DNA of 64,000 bases from Companilactobacillus allii. Lineage in GTDB: Bacteria; Bacillota; Bacilli; Lactobacillales; Lactobacillaceae. Where the stretch lies: the NCBI RefSeq assembly GCF_001971585.1, contig NZ_CP019323.1:2284053-2348052 (forward strand), given 5' to 3'. The notes beneath the pieces are model-generated. The model ran no database searches, was not told the origin of the DNA, and saw nothing but the letters and a program-made list of their open reading frames with translations. The translations under genes were made by a program, and so were the position numbers. Each line of letters opens with the position of its first letter. Position 1 is the first letter of the stretch. Shown piece by piece: positions 1 to 6,947 of the stretch.

Positions 1-704
1 ACAATTGTAAATACTTTGATTGCGTTGTTAGTATAATCAGCATTGGCCTCTTCAAAACGTCCTTGTTCAAATCCGTCTTGACGAAATGCCCTAATAACAC
101 GCACTCCAGTTAAACCTTCACGGAAGATAAGGTTCAATCTATCTGTCTTCTTCTGCATTGCTTTGAACAATGGCACAGCAAAAAACATGACCAAACCAAC
201 CAACACAATTAAAATTGGTATTGAGATAAGGAATATCTTGGTCATCTCAGAATTCTTTTGGTATGCCATAACACTTGCACCTATCAACATAATAGGTGCC
301 ATGATCATCATACGAAGCATCATGATCATAACGTTTTGAATTTGAATAACATCATTAGTAGTTCTAGTTGTTAACGATGATGTATCAAAATTGTCAAATT
401 CATCATTCGTGAAAAATAAAATCTTTTTAAATAAATCAGATCTTAATTTTTTACCTAACCCTTGTGAAGCTTGGGCAGCCATTAGAACATTTCCAACAGC
501 TGCAATAACACTGACAATCGAAATTAATATCATTTTCGTTCCGGCATGTATAATATAATTAGTATCACCGGTTGAAACACCATTATTAACGATATCAGAT
601 GTGATGTTAGGCAAATACAATGTGGTTATGACCTGTATAGTCATAAATACTACTGCACCAAGAACTTGCCACAAATTGATTCTGCCACGAGCAATCTTAA
701 ACAA
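1..704 (-). CDS. ABC exporter, membrane/ATPase subunit (5' part only)
   Basis: This gene reads off the left end of the window, so only its N-terminal ~234 codons are present and no stop is seen. Translating the minus strand gives a transmembrane domain typical of fused permease-ATPase exporters of the heterodimeric multidrug type. It includes the conserved coupling-helix stretch FREGLTGVRVIRAF. The nucleotide-binding domain would lie outside the window. I chose the TTG at 704-702 because an AAAGGAG ribosome site (719-713) sits 8 nt upstream; an in-frame GTG at 713 overlaps that site. The substrate cannot be told from this part. Confidence 0.85.
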   Translation of the reverse strand, partial: MFKIARGRINLWQVLGAVVFMTIQVITTLYLPNITSDIVNNGVSTGDTNYIIHAGTKMILISIVSVIAAVGNVLMAAQASQGLGKKLRSDLFKKILFFTNDEFDNFDTSSLTTRTTNDVIQIQNVMIMMLRMMIMAPIMLIGASVMAYQKNSEMTKIFLISIPILIVLVGLVMFFAVPLFKAMQKKTDRLNLIFREGLTGVRVIRAFRQDGFEQGRFEEANADYTNNAIKVFTI

Positions 705-797
705 TCTATTCACTCCTTTATAAAAAACCCATTATAGTATTAAAGCACTTATTAAAACAAAATACTAATAATAATTATCAATAAGGTGGTATACCCA

Positions 798-1475
798 TTG
801 AACAATAAAATTAATACCCTCAATCCGATAAGAGGACTGCTTCGTATTATAGCATTTATATTACTATTTATTGCAGAACAAATTCCATTATCCATACTTA
901 CTTTGACAAAAAAAGACTTAGGTCCAAAATATTCTGTCTATTTAAAAGTTGCACCTTTTGTCACATTGATACTATTGGCAATTGCATCATTTATAATATG
1001 GCTTGTCTTTAAACGCGCCCAAAAGTTCAAATCCATTAAGTTTAATAAATCCACTTGGATCATTATTATAATTGCAACCATCTTAGTTTTTGCGGTGAAC
1101 ATTATAACTGTTCCATTGATGAAAACCACTAACGACAATGTTGCTGCATTAGAATTAGTAGGTAAGAATAATATGCTTATTCTAGTCTTTTTTACAATAA
1201 TTGTCGCTCCAATTCTGGAGGAAATCATTTTCCGTGGAATATTTATGAATTGGTTCTTTGCTAATAATCCACTAGTATCAGTTCTATTAAGCGGGATTGT
1301 CTTTGGATACGTTCACGCTCCTTTTTCACCAAATATTGACTGGATATATGCATTATCAAAGATATTGCTTGGTATTATCCTTGCTGCAGTCTACTATCGA
1401 ACCAAAAATATTAAGGCAAGTATTACTGTTCACTTCTTGAATAACTTTCTTGCCATCATATCGGGTCTTATATAA
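798..1475 (+). CDS. CPBP family intramembrane metalloprotease
   Basis: This is a polytopic membrane protein with the three motifs of the CPBP (Abi/CAAX-type) protease family: EEIIFRG (EExxxR), FGYVHAPF (FxxxH) and HFLNN near the C-terminus. In the family these residues form the metal site inside the membrane; lactobacilli use such proteins in prenyl-protein-like processing or bacteriocin immunity. An in-frame GTG at 786 lies inside the ribosome site AAGGTGG (783-789). The TTG at 798, 8 nt downstream of that site, is the better start and gives 225 residues. The gene runs directly into the next one with no gap. Confidence 0.8.
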   Translation: MNNKINTLNPIRGLLRIIAFILLFIAEQIPLSILTLTKKDLGPKYSVYLKVAPFVTLILLAIASFIIWLVFKRAQKFKSIKFNKSTWIIIIIATILVFAVNIITVPLMKTTNDNVAALELVGKNNMLILVFFTIIVAPILEEIIFRGIFMNWFFANNPLVSVLLSGIVFGYVHAPFSPNIDWIYALSKILLGIILAAVYYRTKNIKASITVHFLNNFLAIISGLI

Positions 1476-1685
1476 ATGAAAGAACACGACAAAAGAAAAT
1501 TAAATGAAGCATATCAAGATGTTTTAAGAAAGATTGTTATTTGGGGTGTATTATCCATGTTACTGTTGGCATCCTCAAAAATTACCGGTTGGATTATTAT
1601 GGAATTTGCCGGACTTATAAGTGTGGTTTATACAATTATTCTTGTTGGCATTCTATTTTATATAGCATTCATTAAGCGACGTTAA
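1476..1685 (+). CDS. small two-helix membrane protein, function unknown
   Basis: This 69-residue protein has a charged N-terminus (about 20 residues) followed by two hydrophobic helices and a basic C-terminal tail (IKRR). Its ATG follows the stop codon of the CPBP protease gene immediately, so the two are probably translationally coupled and co-transcribed. A terminator overlaps its stop codon. I do not recognise a family. Its position suggests it could assist or be associated with the protease, but this is inference. Confidence 0.6.
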   Translation: MKEHDKRKLNEAYQDVLRKIVIWGVLSMLLLASSKITGWIIMEFAGLISVVYTIILVGILFYIAFIKRR

Positions 1686-1705
1686 TAACGTTGCTTTTTA
1701 TTTTT
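1675..1705 (+). terminator. intrinsic terminator after CPBP operon
   Basis: A nine-pair stem (AGCGACGTT / AACGTTGCT, one G-T pair) with a 3-nt loop is followed by a T-rich tract. The stem begins inside the last codons of the small membrane protein gene. Confidence 0.75.
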
Positions 1706-1778
1706 ACTAATTTTTAATGACAGTGGATATTTATGAAATCAAGGTTAATCTCAAGCGGATTCTAGCAAACTTTTAAAA

Positions 1779-1830
1779 GCAAAAAGACCGATACATAAGG
1801 CTTTTACACCTTAATATCGGTCTTTAGTTT
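1779..1830 (+). terminator. hairpin, probable bidirectional terminator
   Basis: The arms AAAGACCGATA and TATCGGTCTTT pair perfectly around a ~20-nt loop. They are flanked by A-rich and T-rich sequence, so the hairpin could end transcripts from either side. It lies just outside the prophage's left attachment core. Confidence 0.6.
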
Positions 1831-1850
1831 TAACCTATAAATCACAAACT

Positions 1851-1864
1851 ATCACCCGTATGGG
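1851..1864. other. prophage attachment core, left copy (att)
   Basis: The 14 bases ATCACCCGTATGGG are repeated exactly at 38040-38053, where they form the 3' end of tRNA-Glu. Integrase lies next to the right copy, so this pair most likely marks the prophage ends. Only the 3' fragment of the tRNA is present here. The sequence continues with the palindromic GGGGGTTTATCCCCC-type stretch not shared by the right end. Confidence 0.8.
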
Positions 1865-1934
1865 GGTTTATCCCCCACTTATGAAACACTAGCAATACCA
1901 AGGTGTTCAAGGGTTTAAAGCGCTATAATGTGCC

Positions 1935-1955
1935 CGTGGCTCATCTCGTGGCTCA
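1935..1955. repeat. paired CGTGGCTCA repeats, putative integrase arm sites (left)
   Basis: Two direct copies of CGTGGCTCA start at 1935 and 1947, 12 bp apart (about one helical turn). The same 9-mer occurs twice at the other end of the prophage (37920 and 37931). Closely spaced direct repeats on both arms of an attachment site are what arm-type sites of lambda-like tyrosine integrases look like. Confidence 0.6.
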
Positions 1956-1984
1956 ACTATTTAAAATAGGGAGCAGAATTGACT

Positions 1985-2016
1985 TCGTTAGTCTTAATTG
2001 ACTAGCGATTTTTTTG
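1985..2016 (+). terminator. intrinsic terminator before the left-tip cassette
   Basis: The stem TCGTTAGTC / GACTAGCGA (one G-T pair) has a 6-nt loop and is followed by seven T. A near-identical hairpin lies at 52577-52608 before the second copy of the cassette, so it belongs to the mobile unit. It would insulate the cassette from upstream reading. Confidence 0.7.
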
Positions 2017-2048
2017 TACAAAAAAGTTTTATTATTTAGCAAAATAAC

Positions 2049-2077
2049 TTGACCATACACTAATATGAGTGTATTAT
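2049..2077 (+). promoter_or_regulatory. promoter with palindromic operator for the left-tip cassette
   Basis: The -35 box TTGACC (2049-2054) and -10 box TATTAT (2072-2077) are 17 bp apart. Between them lies the near-perfect palindrome ACACTAATATGAGTGT (2057-2072), a good candidate operator that would block the promoter when bound. The homologous region at 52642-52670 keeps the palindrome almost intact, but its -10 reads CATTCC and its -35 TTGAAT, so that copy is probably weak or dead. Confidence 0.65.
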
Positions 2078-2109
2078 ATTATATTATATATAGAAGGGAG
2101 GCAATACAG

Positions 2110-2220
2110 ATGACACGAATGGAACTACGAAAACAAAAAAGAACCTTAACAATCGAATTGTCGGTAAACATCTTCGGATTGATAAAGTTCTCCATAAAAT
2201 CGACAAAGGAAAGCCCCTAA
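2110..2220 (+). CDS. 36-residue basic peptide, first gene of left-tip cassette
   Basis: This short ORF has a strong ribosome site (GAAGGGAGG, 2092-2100) 9 nt before the ATG. The peptide starts with a basic helix (MTRMELRKQKRT) and continues with a mixed hydrophobic stretch. A homologous 36-codon ORF exists at 52698-52808 with most changes being substitutions and the length kept, which supports it being a real coding sequence. It heads a three-gene unit with its own promoter and terminator. No family is recognised. Confidence 0.55.
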   Translation: MTRMELRKQKRTLTIELSVNIFGLIKFSIKSTKESP

Positions 2221-2270
2221 GGGGGTTTCCTTTATGCACTTAAATTATAACATTTAAGGAGATTTAATTC

Positions 2271-2396
2271 ATGAAAAAAACATATCAAAGTAAGAATACA
2301 ACTATGACATTTGAAATTAACAAGCCTACCAAATGGTATCAATGGCTAGTAATTGCATTAGCAATAGTCGGAATAATTTATTTAATAGTGAGGTAA
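2271..2396 (+). CDS. 41-residue single-span membrane peptide, second gene of cassette
   Basis: The ORF is preceded by TAAGGAG and encodes a hydrophilic N-terminal half (about 22 residues) followed by one transmembrane helix (WLVIALAIVGIIYLIV) and a terminal Arg. The copy at 52859-52984 differs at only a few residues, and the transmembrane half is identical, which points to selection on the protein. It ends 4 bp before the next gene. The function is unknown. A single-span peptide of this kind in a prophage could act in the membrane, for example in exclusion or as a toxin, but nothing here proves it. Confidence 0.6.
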   Translation: MKKTYQSKNTTMTFEINKPTKWYQWLVIALAIVGIIYLIVR

Positions 2397-2400
2397 CAGT

Positions 2401-2586
2401 ATGACTGAAAAACTAACTGAGGCACGTATAAAGGCCAATAAAAAATGGGATGAAGATAATAAGGAACGAAAACAATATCTAAACACTCGATCAGTTGCTA
2501 GAAATTTCATTAAGAAACGTGCCACTTTGGATGACATCAATGAATTAAAAGAATTGATTAAAATCCGTGAAGAAGAATTAAAATAA
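2401..2586 (+). CDS. 61-residue helical protein, third gene of cassette; possible DNA-binding protein
   Basis: The product is highly charged and predicted helical (KLTEARIKANKKWDEDNKER, then RSVARNFIKKRATLDDI and a Lys/Glu-rich tail). The layout, with an N-terminal strand-like segment and two helices, resembles small ribbon-helix-helix-like proteins found on lactobacillus plasmids and phages, but that is a memory-based impression. It is the natural candidate for binding the palindrome in the cassette promoter. The copy at 52989-53174 has an in-frame stop. Confidence 0.65.
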   Translation: MTEKLTEARIKANKKWDEDNKERKQYLNTRSVARNFIKKRATLDDINELKELIKIREEELK

Positions 2587-2603
2587 AATTATATCCCCCT
2601 CAA

Positions 2604-2648
2604 AAAGTAACCCTCCACCTAAATTAATAGGCAAAGGGTTACTTTTTT
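2604..2648 (+). terminator. intrinsic terminator of the left-tip cassette
   Basis: The stem AAAGTAACCCT / AGGGTTACTTT is followed by T residues. It closes the three-gene unit 18 bp after the last stop codon. Confidence 0.75.
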
Positions 2649-2654
2649 ATATAC

Positions 2655-2800
2655 AAAAAAAGCCTTACTTGACGGACGATATACGGCAAGATAGGCTTTT
2701 CGGCAACAGAGACTACTGAGCTTTGTAATCACTGAACGACACAATATAACTCAAAACTTAATACAACTCAATTAAAACAAGTTTATACTTCATTGTCAAA
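2655..2800 (-). ncRNA. putative small RNA (candidate type I antitoxin RNA)
   Basis: On the minus strand a near-consensus promoter (TTGACA at 2800-2795, 17-bp spacer, TTTAAT at 2777-2772) precedes about 110 nt without a convincing ORF. The unit ends in a hairpin with arms AAGCCTATCTTG / CAAGTAAGGCTT and a run of T. The RNA would span roughly 2765-2655. It lies next to, and divergent from, a short hydrophobic-peptide ORF at 2939. Its terminator loop contains CGTCC, complementary to GGACG at the peptide's ribosome site. The pairing is short, so the RNA is well supported but its antitoxin role is inference. Confidence 0.45.
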
Positions 2801-2829
2801 TTTTTTATTGCTTTTAAACAATTCCGTTT

Positions 2830-2932
2830 TTGACAATAATTTGATATTATTTTTTATTAGGGACAAGCACTGCTCTTTGTCCTCGTTGTTTGTGATCAGC
2901 AAAGAATAAATAGTCCGCAGTAAGGACGGCAC
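2830..2932 (+). promoter_or_regulatory. promoter and structured leader of the small hydrophobic peptide
   Basis: TTGACA (2830-2835) with a weak -10 (TTTATT, 2853-2858) would start an RNA near 2865. The leader contains the hairpin GGACAA...TTGTCC (2861-2882) and a second one, GTCC-GCAGTAA-GGAC, whose loop and 3' arm hold the ribosome site AAGGAC. Occluded ribosome sites in structured leaders are typical of type I toxin mRNAs. Confidence 0.4.
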
Positions 2933-2938
2933 ATATAA

Positions 2939-3037
2939 TTGAAAAAACTTAATACTTTTTTTAAGAAACATGGTTTTGACTTTGCAATGTTTATGGCTAG
3001 TATTGTAGTAGATGTCATGATTGCAATTTTATTTTAA
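2939..3037 (+). CDS. 32-residue hydrophobic peptide, candidate type I toxin
   Basis: The peptide starts at TTG (2939) and has a basic N-terminal part (LKKLNTFFKKHGFD) followed by one hydrophobic helix (FAMFMASIVVDVMIAILF) that ends the protein. Small size, one membrane helix, a structured leader with the ribosome site in a hairpin and a strong terminator right behind match the plan of type I toxins. The ribosome site AAGGA is 12 nt from TTG, rather far, so the start is uncertain. It is not a family I can name. Confidence 0.4.
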   Translation: MKKLNTFFKKHGFDFAMFMASIVVDVMIAILF

Positions 3038-3049
3038 ACAGCAGTGCGA

Positions 3050-3082
3050 AGACAGAGGATTGAGCCCCTCTGTCTTTTTTAT
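3050..3082 (+). terminator. intrinsic terminator of the small-peptide RNA
   Basis: A perfect nine-pair stem AGACAGAGG / CCTCTGTCT with an 8-nt loop is followed by a T run. It lies 13 bp after the peptide stop codon. Confidence 0.75.
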
Positions 3083-3110
3083 ATGTTAACATATTCCTCA
3101 AAATTTCCAA

Positions 3111-3150
3111 TAAAAAAGCCCCCTACCTAAAATTAATTAGATAGAGGGCT
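3111..3150 (-). terminator. terminator at the end of the prophage late transcript
   Basis: Read leftward, AGCCCTCTATCTAA pairs with TTAGGTAGGGGGCT, with two imperfect pairs, and is followed by six T. It lies about 90 bp beyond the endolysin stop and would end the long lytic transcript. Confidence 0.7.
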
Positions 3151-3242
3151 ATTTATGTAAAATCGGAATGGTTTTACAAATACATATGATACAGATATAT
3201 CTACCGAGTTGCTAACTCAATACAGCATAATCAAATATTTAA

Positions 3243-4286
3243 TTATCTGTTTCCGCCACCGATTGTGTAATAAGTATCTATGTATTGATTAGTAGCAACT
3301 TGTAAGTATAACTTTCCATTAATCCAATGTGGACGGTCGTTAGTCTTCCACTTAGATTGATCAGTGAAAGTTTTGCGACTGTCCGAAATCTGCTTACCTG
3401 TTGAATCCACAGCATTGACACCAGATATGGCGTTGATAGTTACTAAGTTAGCTTCAGAAGTGTATTTCTTTGGAATGTACTCGTCTGTAGCAATTCTGTA
3501 CATTGGCAAACCATTGACCGTTGTCAGATAACTAGTCTTCCAAGCTGTATCATTACGTAATTTAGTATTGCTACCAGGTATAATTTTACCTTTAGAATTC
3601 CAACCAGCTATACCAGTTGTTGGACCGTCTTTAATTGTCACAGCATCACGTATAACTGTGGCTGTAGGTGTTGAATAGAAGCCATGTAGTAAGTCTTCAG
3701 CTAACCTCTGTTTAGTTATACCCCAGCTAGCAAGATAGCCGTAAGGGTCTTGATGGTCGCCACCATAGTTGTTAGTTACCCACAAGTGTGACTTAATACC
3801 GTTACCATAGCCGTCCAAAGTTAATGGGATACCGTAGTAGTTAGCCCAATATCTGGCTAGGTTAACGTAAGTGTGGTAATCAGCATTGAATGTATTACGG
3901 TCAGCTGTACGTGCTAATTCAATTTGAACTGGCGAATAAGGATTAGCTGACAAGGCTCCCCAAGCTACATAACCTGGTTGTCCTACTTGATACACTTGAC
4001 CGCCACCACCTACAAAATAAGTAGCATAGGCGTTCGAATAATTATTATGCATGAATTGTACTTCGTGCAACACAGCATTAGTGTCATTCACATCATTCTG
4101 ATTGCCCGATTCATGTAAGATAATATAGTTTCTATATGCTTGTCGTGAATCACCCTGATAAGCTCCCAGAGCATAATTCTGATTAATATTGAAGTCAGAA
4201 TTAACATCAGCATCAACAGTTACTGGTGCAAGAAAAAAGCCTGCTAAAATTACTAGCAGACCTAAGATATTTATTTTGTTTTTCAT
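3243..4286 (-). CDS. secreted endolysin: N-acetylmuramoyl-L-alanine amidase with SLAP-type wall-binding repeats
   Basis: The 347-residue protein starts with an export signal (MKNKINILGLLVILAGFFLA). The Amidase_2 domain follows at about residues 45-200, with zinc-ligand candidates His58, His167 and the DHQD cluster at 177-180. Two C-terminal repeats (about 207-347) resemble the lactobacillus SLAP cell-wall binding domain (paired patterns such as MYRIATDEYI and LYLQVATNQYI). It cleaves the amide bond between MurNAc and the stem peptide. The ATG at 4286 was chosen because GAGGGA lies 6 nt upstream. A Sec signal means it may be exported and the holin would then act mainly as trigger. It lies 2 bp from the holin gene. 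Confidence 0.9.
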   Translation of the reverse strand: MKNKINILGLLVILAGFFLAPVTVDADVNSDFNINQNYALGAYQGDSRQAYRNYIILHESGNQNDVNDTNAVLHEVQFMHNNYSNAYATYFVGGGGQVYQVGQPGYVAWGALSANPYSPVQIELARTADRNTFNADYHTYVNLARYWANYYGIPLTLDGYGNGIKSHLWVTNNYGGDHQDPYGYLASWGITKQRLAEDLLHGFYSTPTATVIRDAVTIKDGPTTGIAGWNSKGKIIPGSNTKLRNDTAWKTSYLTTVNGLPMYRIATDEYIPKKYTSEANLVTINAISGVNAVDSTGKQISDSRKTFTDQSKWKTNDRPHWINGKLYLQVATNQYIDTYYTIGGGNR

Positions 4287-4287
4287 A

Positions 4288-4506
4288 TTATCCCTCTTTT
4301 GGTTTTGAAGTGTCGTAAATGATACCAACTAACCCACCAACAGCTAATAGTGAGTTAACAATATCCATAACTTGGCCAGATAATTCAGCTGGTAATTGGA
4401 TATTAAAAAGTGCCAGTACTTGCTGTACCAGCACTAACAGAATTGATATCAATGACACCCACCATACTTTGGAGTGCCAATCTATTGATAATTTATTTGT
4501 CTTCAT
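4288..4506 (-). CDS. phage holin, phiLC3 type
   Basis: This 72-residue protein begins with a short polar segment (MKTNKLSIDWHSKVWW). It has two membrane helices separated by a loop (FNIQLPAELSG) and a charged tail (DTSKPKEG), matching the phiLC3/Phage_holin_1 family in length and layout. Holins open or depolarise the membrane at a set time to allow lysis. The gene sits directly upstream of the endolysin and overlaps the preceding gene by 14 bp, the usual lysis-cassette arrangement. Confidence 0.85.
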   Translation of the reverse strand: MKTNKLSIDWHSKVWWVSLISILLVLVQQVLALFNIQLPAELSGQVMDIVNSLLAVGGLVGIIYDTSKPKEG

Positions 4507-4792
4507 TTTTCTTTCTCCTATTCAAATTATTTTTGTCATATAGAAAACCAATTTCGATATCATGTCTTTCAATATCTAAATGATTTTCTTCAATCTTGTC
4601 TTTCAAATCACTATGAGCTTTATTAGAATTGGCGTTTAATTCTGTAATTGCCTTGCTTAAATCTGATAACTTATCGTTCAACGGCTGAAACAGGATTCGC
4701 CTAACTGCCGCTATTATCAATGAAGTGATCGTAGCGATGCCAACCCAATCACTGATAGTGAAGCCCAAAACTGTAAATGTATGTGGTGGCAT
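4493..4792 (-). CDS. membrane-anchored coiled-coil protein of the lysis module
   Basis: The protein has one N-terminal membrane helix (about residues 13-30), then a long amphipathic helical region (DLSKAITELNANSNKAHSDLKDKIEENH) and a Lys-rich end (NRRKKNEDK). This resembles the XhlA/hemolysin-type proteins that sit next to phage holins. It overlaps the holin start by 14 bp and so is probably translated together with it. It may assist the holin, or be a second holin. The family assignment is tentative. Confidence 0.6.
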   Translation of the reverse strand: MPPHTFTVLGFTISDWVGIATITSLIIAAVRRILFQPLNDKLSDLSKAITELNANSNKAHSDLKDKIEENHLDIERHDIEIGFLYDKNNLNRRKKNEDK

Positions 4793-4807
4793 ATTATTTT
4801 CACTTCC

Positions 4808-5104
4808 CTAACCTGTGGTATCAGTATCTTCAGTATTATCTTCCACAGGCTCATCGGTCATAGATTTTTCTAATTCTGCTTGTCTATCAATCTCAGCCTG
4901 TTTCTCCGCTTCAATTCTGTCCTCTTCAGCTTTTTGAGCATCTAAGATAGATTGTTTTTTAGCCTCAATATTAGCTTTAATTTTAGTAAAATCATCGTCA
5001 GTGATAAAGCCAAGTTCAATAGCCTTTTCAACCATTTCATCAGTCCAATTTTTTGATTCATACCAATTTCGAATATTTTCAATTGTAATTAAATTATTTA
5101 GCAT
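4808..5104 (-). CDS. XkdX-like small phage protein
   Basis: The N-terminal 45 residues (NIRNWYESKNWTDEMVEKAIELGFIT) match the pattern of XkdX-family proteins that follow the receptor-binding gene in many Gram-positive phages. After this comes a long charged helix rich in Ala, Glu, Lys and Gln and an acidic end. I start it at the ATG at 5104, because AGGAGG lies 8 nt upstream; an in-frame GTG at 5113 falls inside that site. It overlaps the upstream gene by 11 bp. Its role in the virion is not known. Confidence 0.65.
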   Translation of the reverse strand: MLNNLITIENIRNWYESKNWTDEMVEKAIELGFITDDDFTKIKANIEAKKQSILDAQKAEEDRIEAEKQAEIDRQAELEKSMTDEPVEDNTEDTDTTG

Positions 5105-6530
5105 CTGTTGCACCTCCTTGAGTCATCAAGCTATATGCAATCTGCGAGTTTTGAGCTTGCAATGTTTTATTTGTATCATCCTGAACCATGGCAGTGTATG
5201 CCATGGCCGCTACTGGTGCCGCACTTGCCACCGTCGCTACTTGTTGCCAAGATCCAACAACACCAGAAGTTATATATTTGAAATACATTTTTCCACCATT
5301 GGTAACTCCAAAAGCGTATCCATTATTAACATCAGATTTATAGATTTGTCCTCTAATAGAATCACCTAACGTATTGCCTGCCTTGTCACCTTGAATATAA
5401 AAAGTTTTCAAACCACTTATTAAAGATTTAAAAGTTACGTCAACAGTAGTCGAATTATCTGACAATGAAATGCTTGAAGAACCATCATCCTTAGTGATCT
5501 TAGACTTTTGCCAATCAGCAGTATCAGAAGTATTTACTTCATCTTTTAGAGCTGGTGTCCAATCAGTTTCAATATTTCCGCGTTCAACTTTTACAAATTT
5601 AACATACAAATCGCCTGAACTAATATAAATGCAAAATCTATTGCTTGCTGCCCTAATATTCTTAGAAACAATTTTTGACCATGAATCGGTGGGATTTTTA
5701 TATGGATTCTCTGGATACTTTCCAGTTTCAATCCCAAATCTAATAATTGTTGCATCACCTTTAACTAAGCCACTTGCAATCCAACTTTCTCCAGACTTTA
5801 AGGAATTTGATCCATAATATGATGGTGAGCTGGTAAATATACCTGTTGGTCCATTACTAGAATGAATATGAAGCATTTTATTTCCTGCTTCATCATTCTC
5901 AACGGCGACTGTTCCATTTTCGGCGTTATATATATTCCAATTCATTAACGAATTGCTAAAATCACCATTGGCCAATAGGTTGACTCCACCAATATTGACT
6001 TTCCCTTGTAATGCATTAACGCTACTAGTTATCCCAGCCAGTTTACTATTTAAGCCATTAATTGAGTTGGTTCCCGTTTTTACATTGCTTTTTAATTCTT
6101 GCAAATATGCGTCTGATTGTTTTGTAACATTTTCAAATTGTGAGATTAAGTCGTCAGAAACGCCCGGAACATAGCTTTTTAAATCGCCATCTATTATAGT
6201 TCCCGGAATTACAACAACTTCAAAGCTCTCAGTACTAATATTTCCGTTCAAAAGGAAATATGCGTTTCTAATTTTAGTATTTTTAGAAGTTACCGCCGGC
6301 GCAACATTATAAGTGATAACATTCCCAGAAATGGTTGCAGGATCATTAGCAATTGCCGTGCCATCACTTCGATTACCGCTGAAGGTGGCTGTCTTAAAAT
6401 TACTGTATGGCGTCCCATTTTGATAAATAGTTGCTTTGATTGTATTATCTGTATCGCCAGATCGTAACGTTACTGGCCGATTAATAAATTGACCAGCTTT
6501 ATTAATATCTAATTTAACTTCACTAATCAC
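5094..6530 (-). CDS. BppU-like baseplate/receptor-binding protein
   Basis: The first ~115 residues (MISEVKLDINKAGQFINRPV... NAYFLLNG) match the N-terminal domain of BppU, the upper baseplate protein of lactococcal phages. A predicted coiled coil follows (about 125-180). Next is a jelly-roll, carbohydrate-binding-like domain (about 185-320, beginning GGVNLLANGDFS). The C-terminal region (about 345-450) is pyocin-knob-like, with QIYKSDVNNGYAFGV. It probably attaches to the tail tip and binds a cell-surface sugar, so it would set host range. The start codon is GTG with GAGGTGAC upstream. Confidence 0.75.
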   Translation of the reverse strand: MISEVKLDINKAGQFINRPVTLRSGDTDNTIKATIYQNGTPYSNFKTATFSGNRSDGTAIANDPATISGNVITYNVAPAVTSKNTKIRNAYFLLNGNISTESFEVVVIPGTIIDGDLKSYVPGVSDDLISQFENVTKQSDAYLQELKSNVKTGTNSINGLNSKLAGITSSVNALQGKVNIGGVNLLANGDFSNSLMNWNIYNAENGTVAVENDEAGNKMLHIHSSNGPTGIFTSSPSYYGSNSLKSGESWIASGLVKGDATIIRFGIETGKYPENPYKNPTDSWSKIVSKNIRAASNRFCIYISSGDLYVKFVKVERGNIETDWTPALKDEVNTSDTADWQKSKITKDDGSSSISLSDNSTTVDVTFKSLISGLKTFYIQGDKAGNTLGDSIRGQIYKSDVNNGYAFGVTNGGKMYFKYITSGVVGSWQQVATVASAAPVAAMAYTAMVQDDTNKTLQAQNSQIAYSLMTQGGATDAK

Positions 6531-6744
6531 TTTCAGTCACCTCTTTTGATGACAATTTCTTGGCTAAATCTCGAAATTCTGCGAAGTCGGCTTCTTCAAT
6601 ATCAGAGCTGCCTTCTACAATTCGACTTTCATTGATATTCACAATACTGTTACCGTCAAATGTCGCATTAAAGTTGGCCAAAATAGTATCACCATCTTTA
6701 CTATTTCCATTTAAATATATCGTCTTGCTTGTTGTTAAAGCCAT
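6523..6744 (-). CDS. small baseplate-region protein, function unknown
   Basis: The 73-residue protein begins with a short polar segment (MALTTSKTIYLNGNSKDGD) and has an acidic second half. It has a good ribosome site (GGAGG) and overlaps the BppU-like gene by 8 bp; the upstream gene's stop touches its start. Small proteins at this place between tail hub and baseplate genes are common in lactobacillus phages. No family is recognised. Confidence 0.6.
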   Translation of the reverse strand: MALTTSKTIYLNGNSKDGDTILANFNATFDGNSIVNINESRIVEGSSDIEEADFAEFRDLAKKLSSKEVTESD

Positions 6745-6947
6745 TATTTTTTATCCTCCGTTAAATATCCTTCTGGAATTGCTTCCGGACTATTTTCGTA
6801 AATTTGATTAATTAAATTTTGCAAATCTGCAACTTGAACGGTTAAAATATTCTTCTCTTTTAGAAGTGTCATGTAATCTGACTCATATCTATCAGTCAAC
6901 TGGCCACTATCAATTTGCGTTAATTTTTGTATGTTTAATTTTTTCAT
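6744..6947 (-). CDS. small coiled-coil protein of the baseplate region, function unknown
   Basis: This 67-residue product has a central heptad-like region (YMTLLKEKNILTVQVADLQNLINQIYE) that could form a coiled coil. Its ATG overlaps the stop codon of the tail-hub gene (ATGA arrangement), which implies coupled translation. It may be a structural linker or chaperone for the baseplate, but this is inferred from position only. Confidence 0.6.
   Translation of the reverse strand: MKKLNIQKLTQIDSGQLTDRYESDYMTLLKEKNILTVQVADLQNLINQIYENSPEAIPEGYLTEDKK

Noticed and set aside
2783-2971. 62-codon leftward ORF
   Set aside because: No ribosome site, and it covers the promoters and leaders of the small RNA and peptide on the other side; its composition looks like a chance frame.
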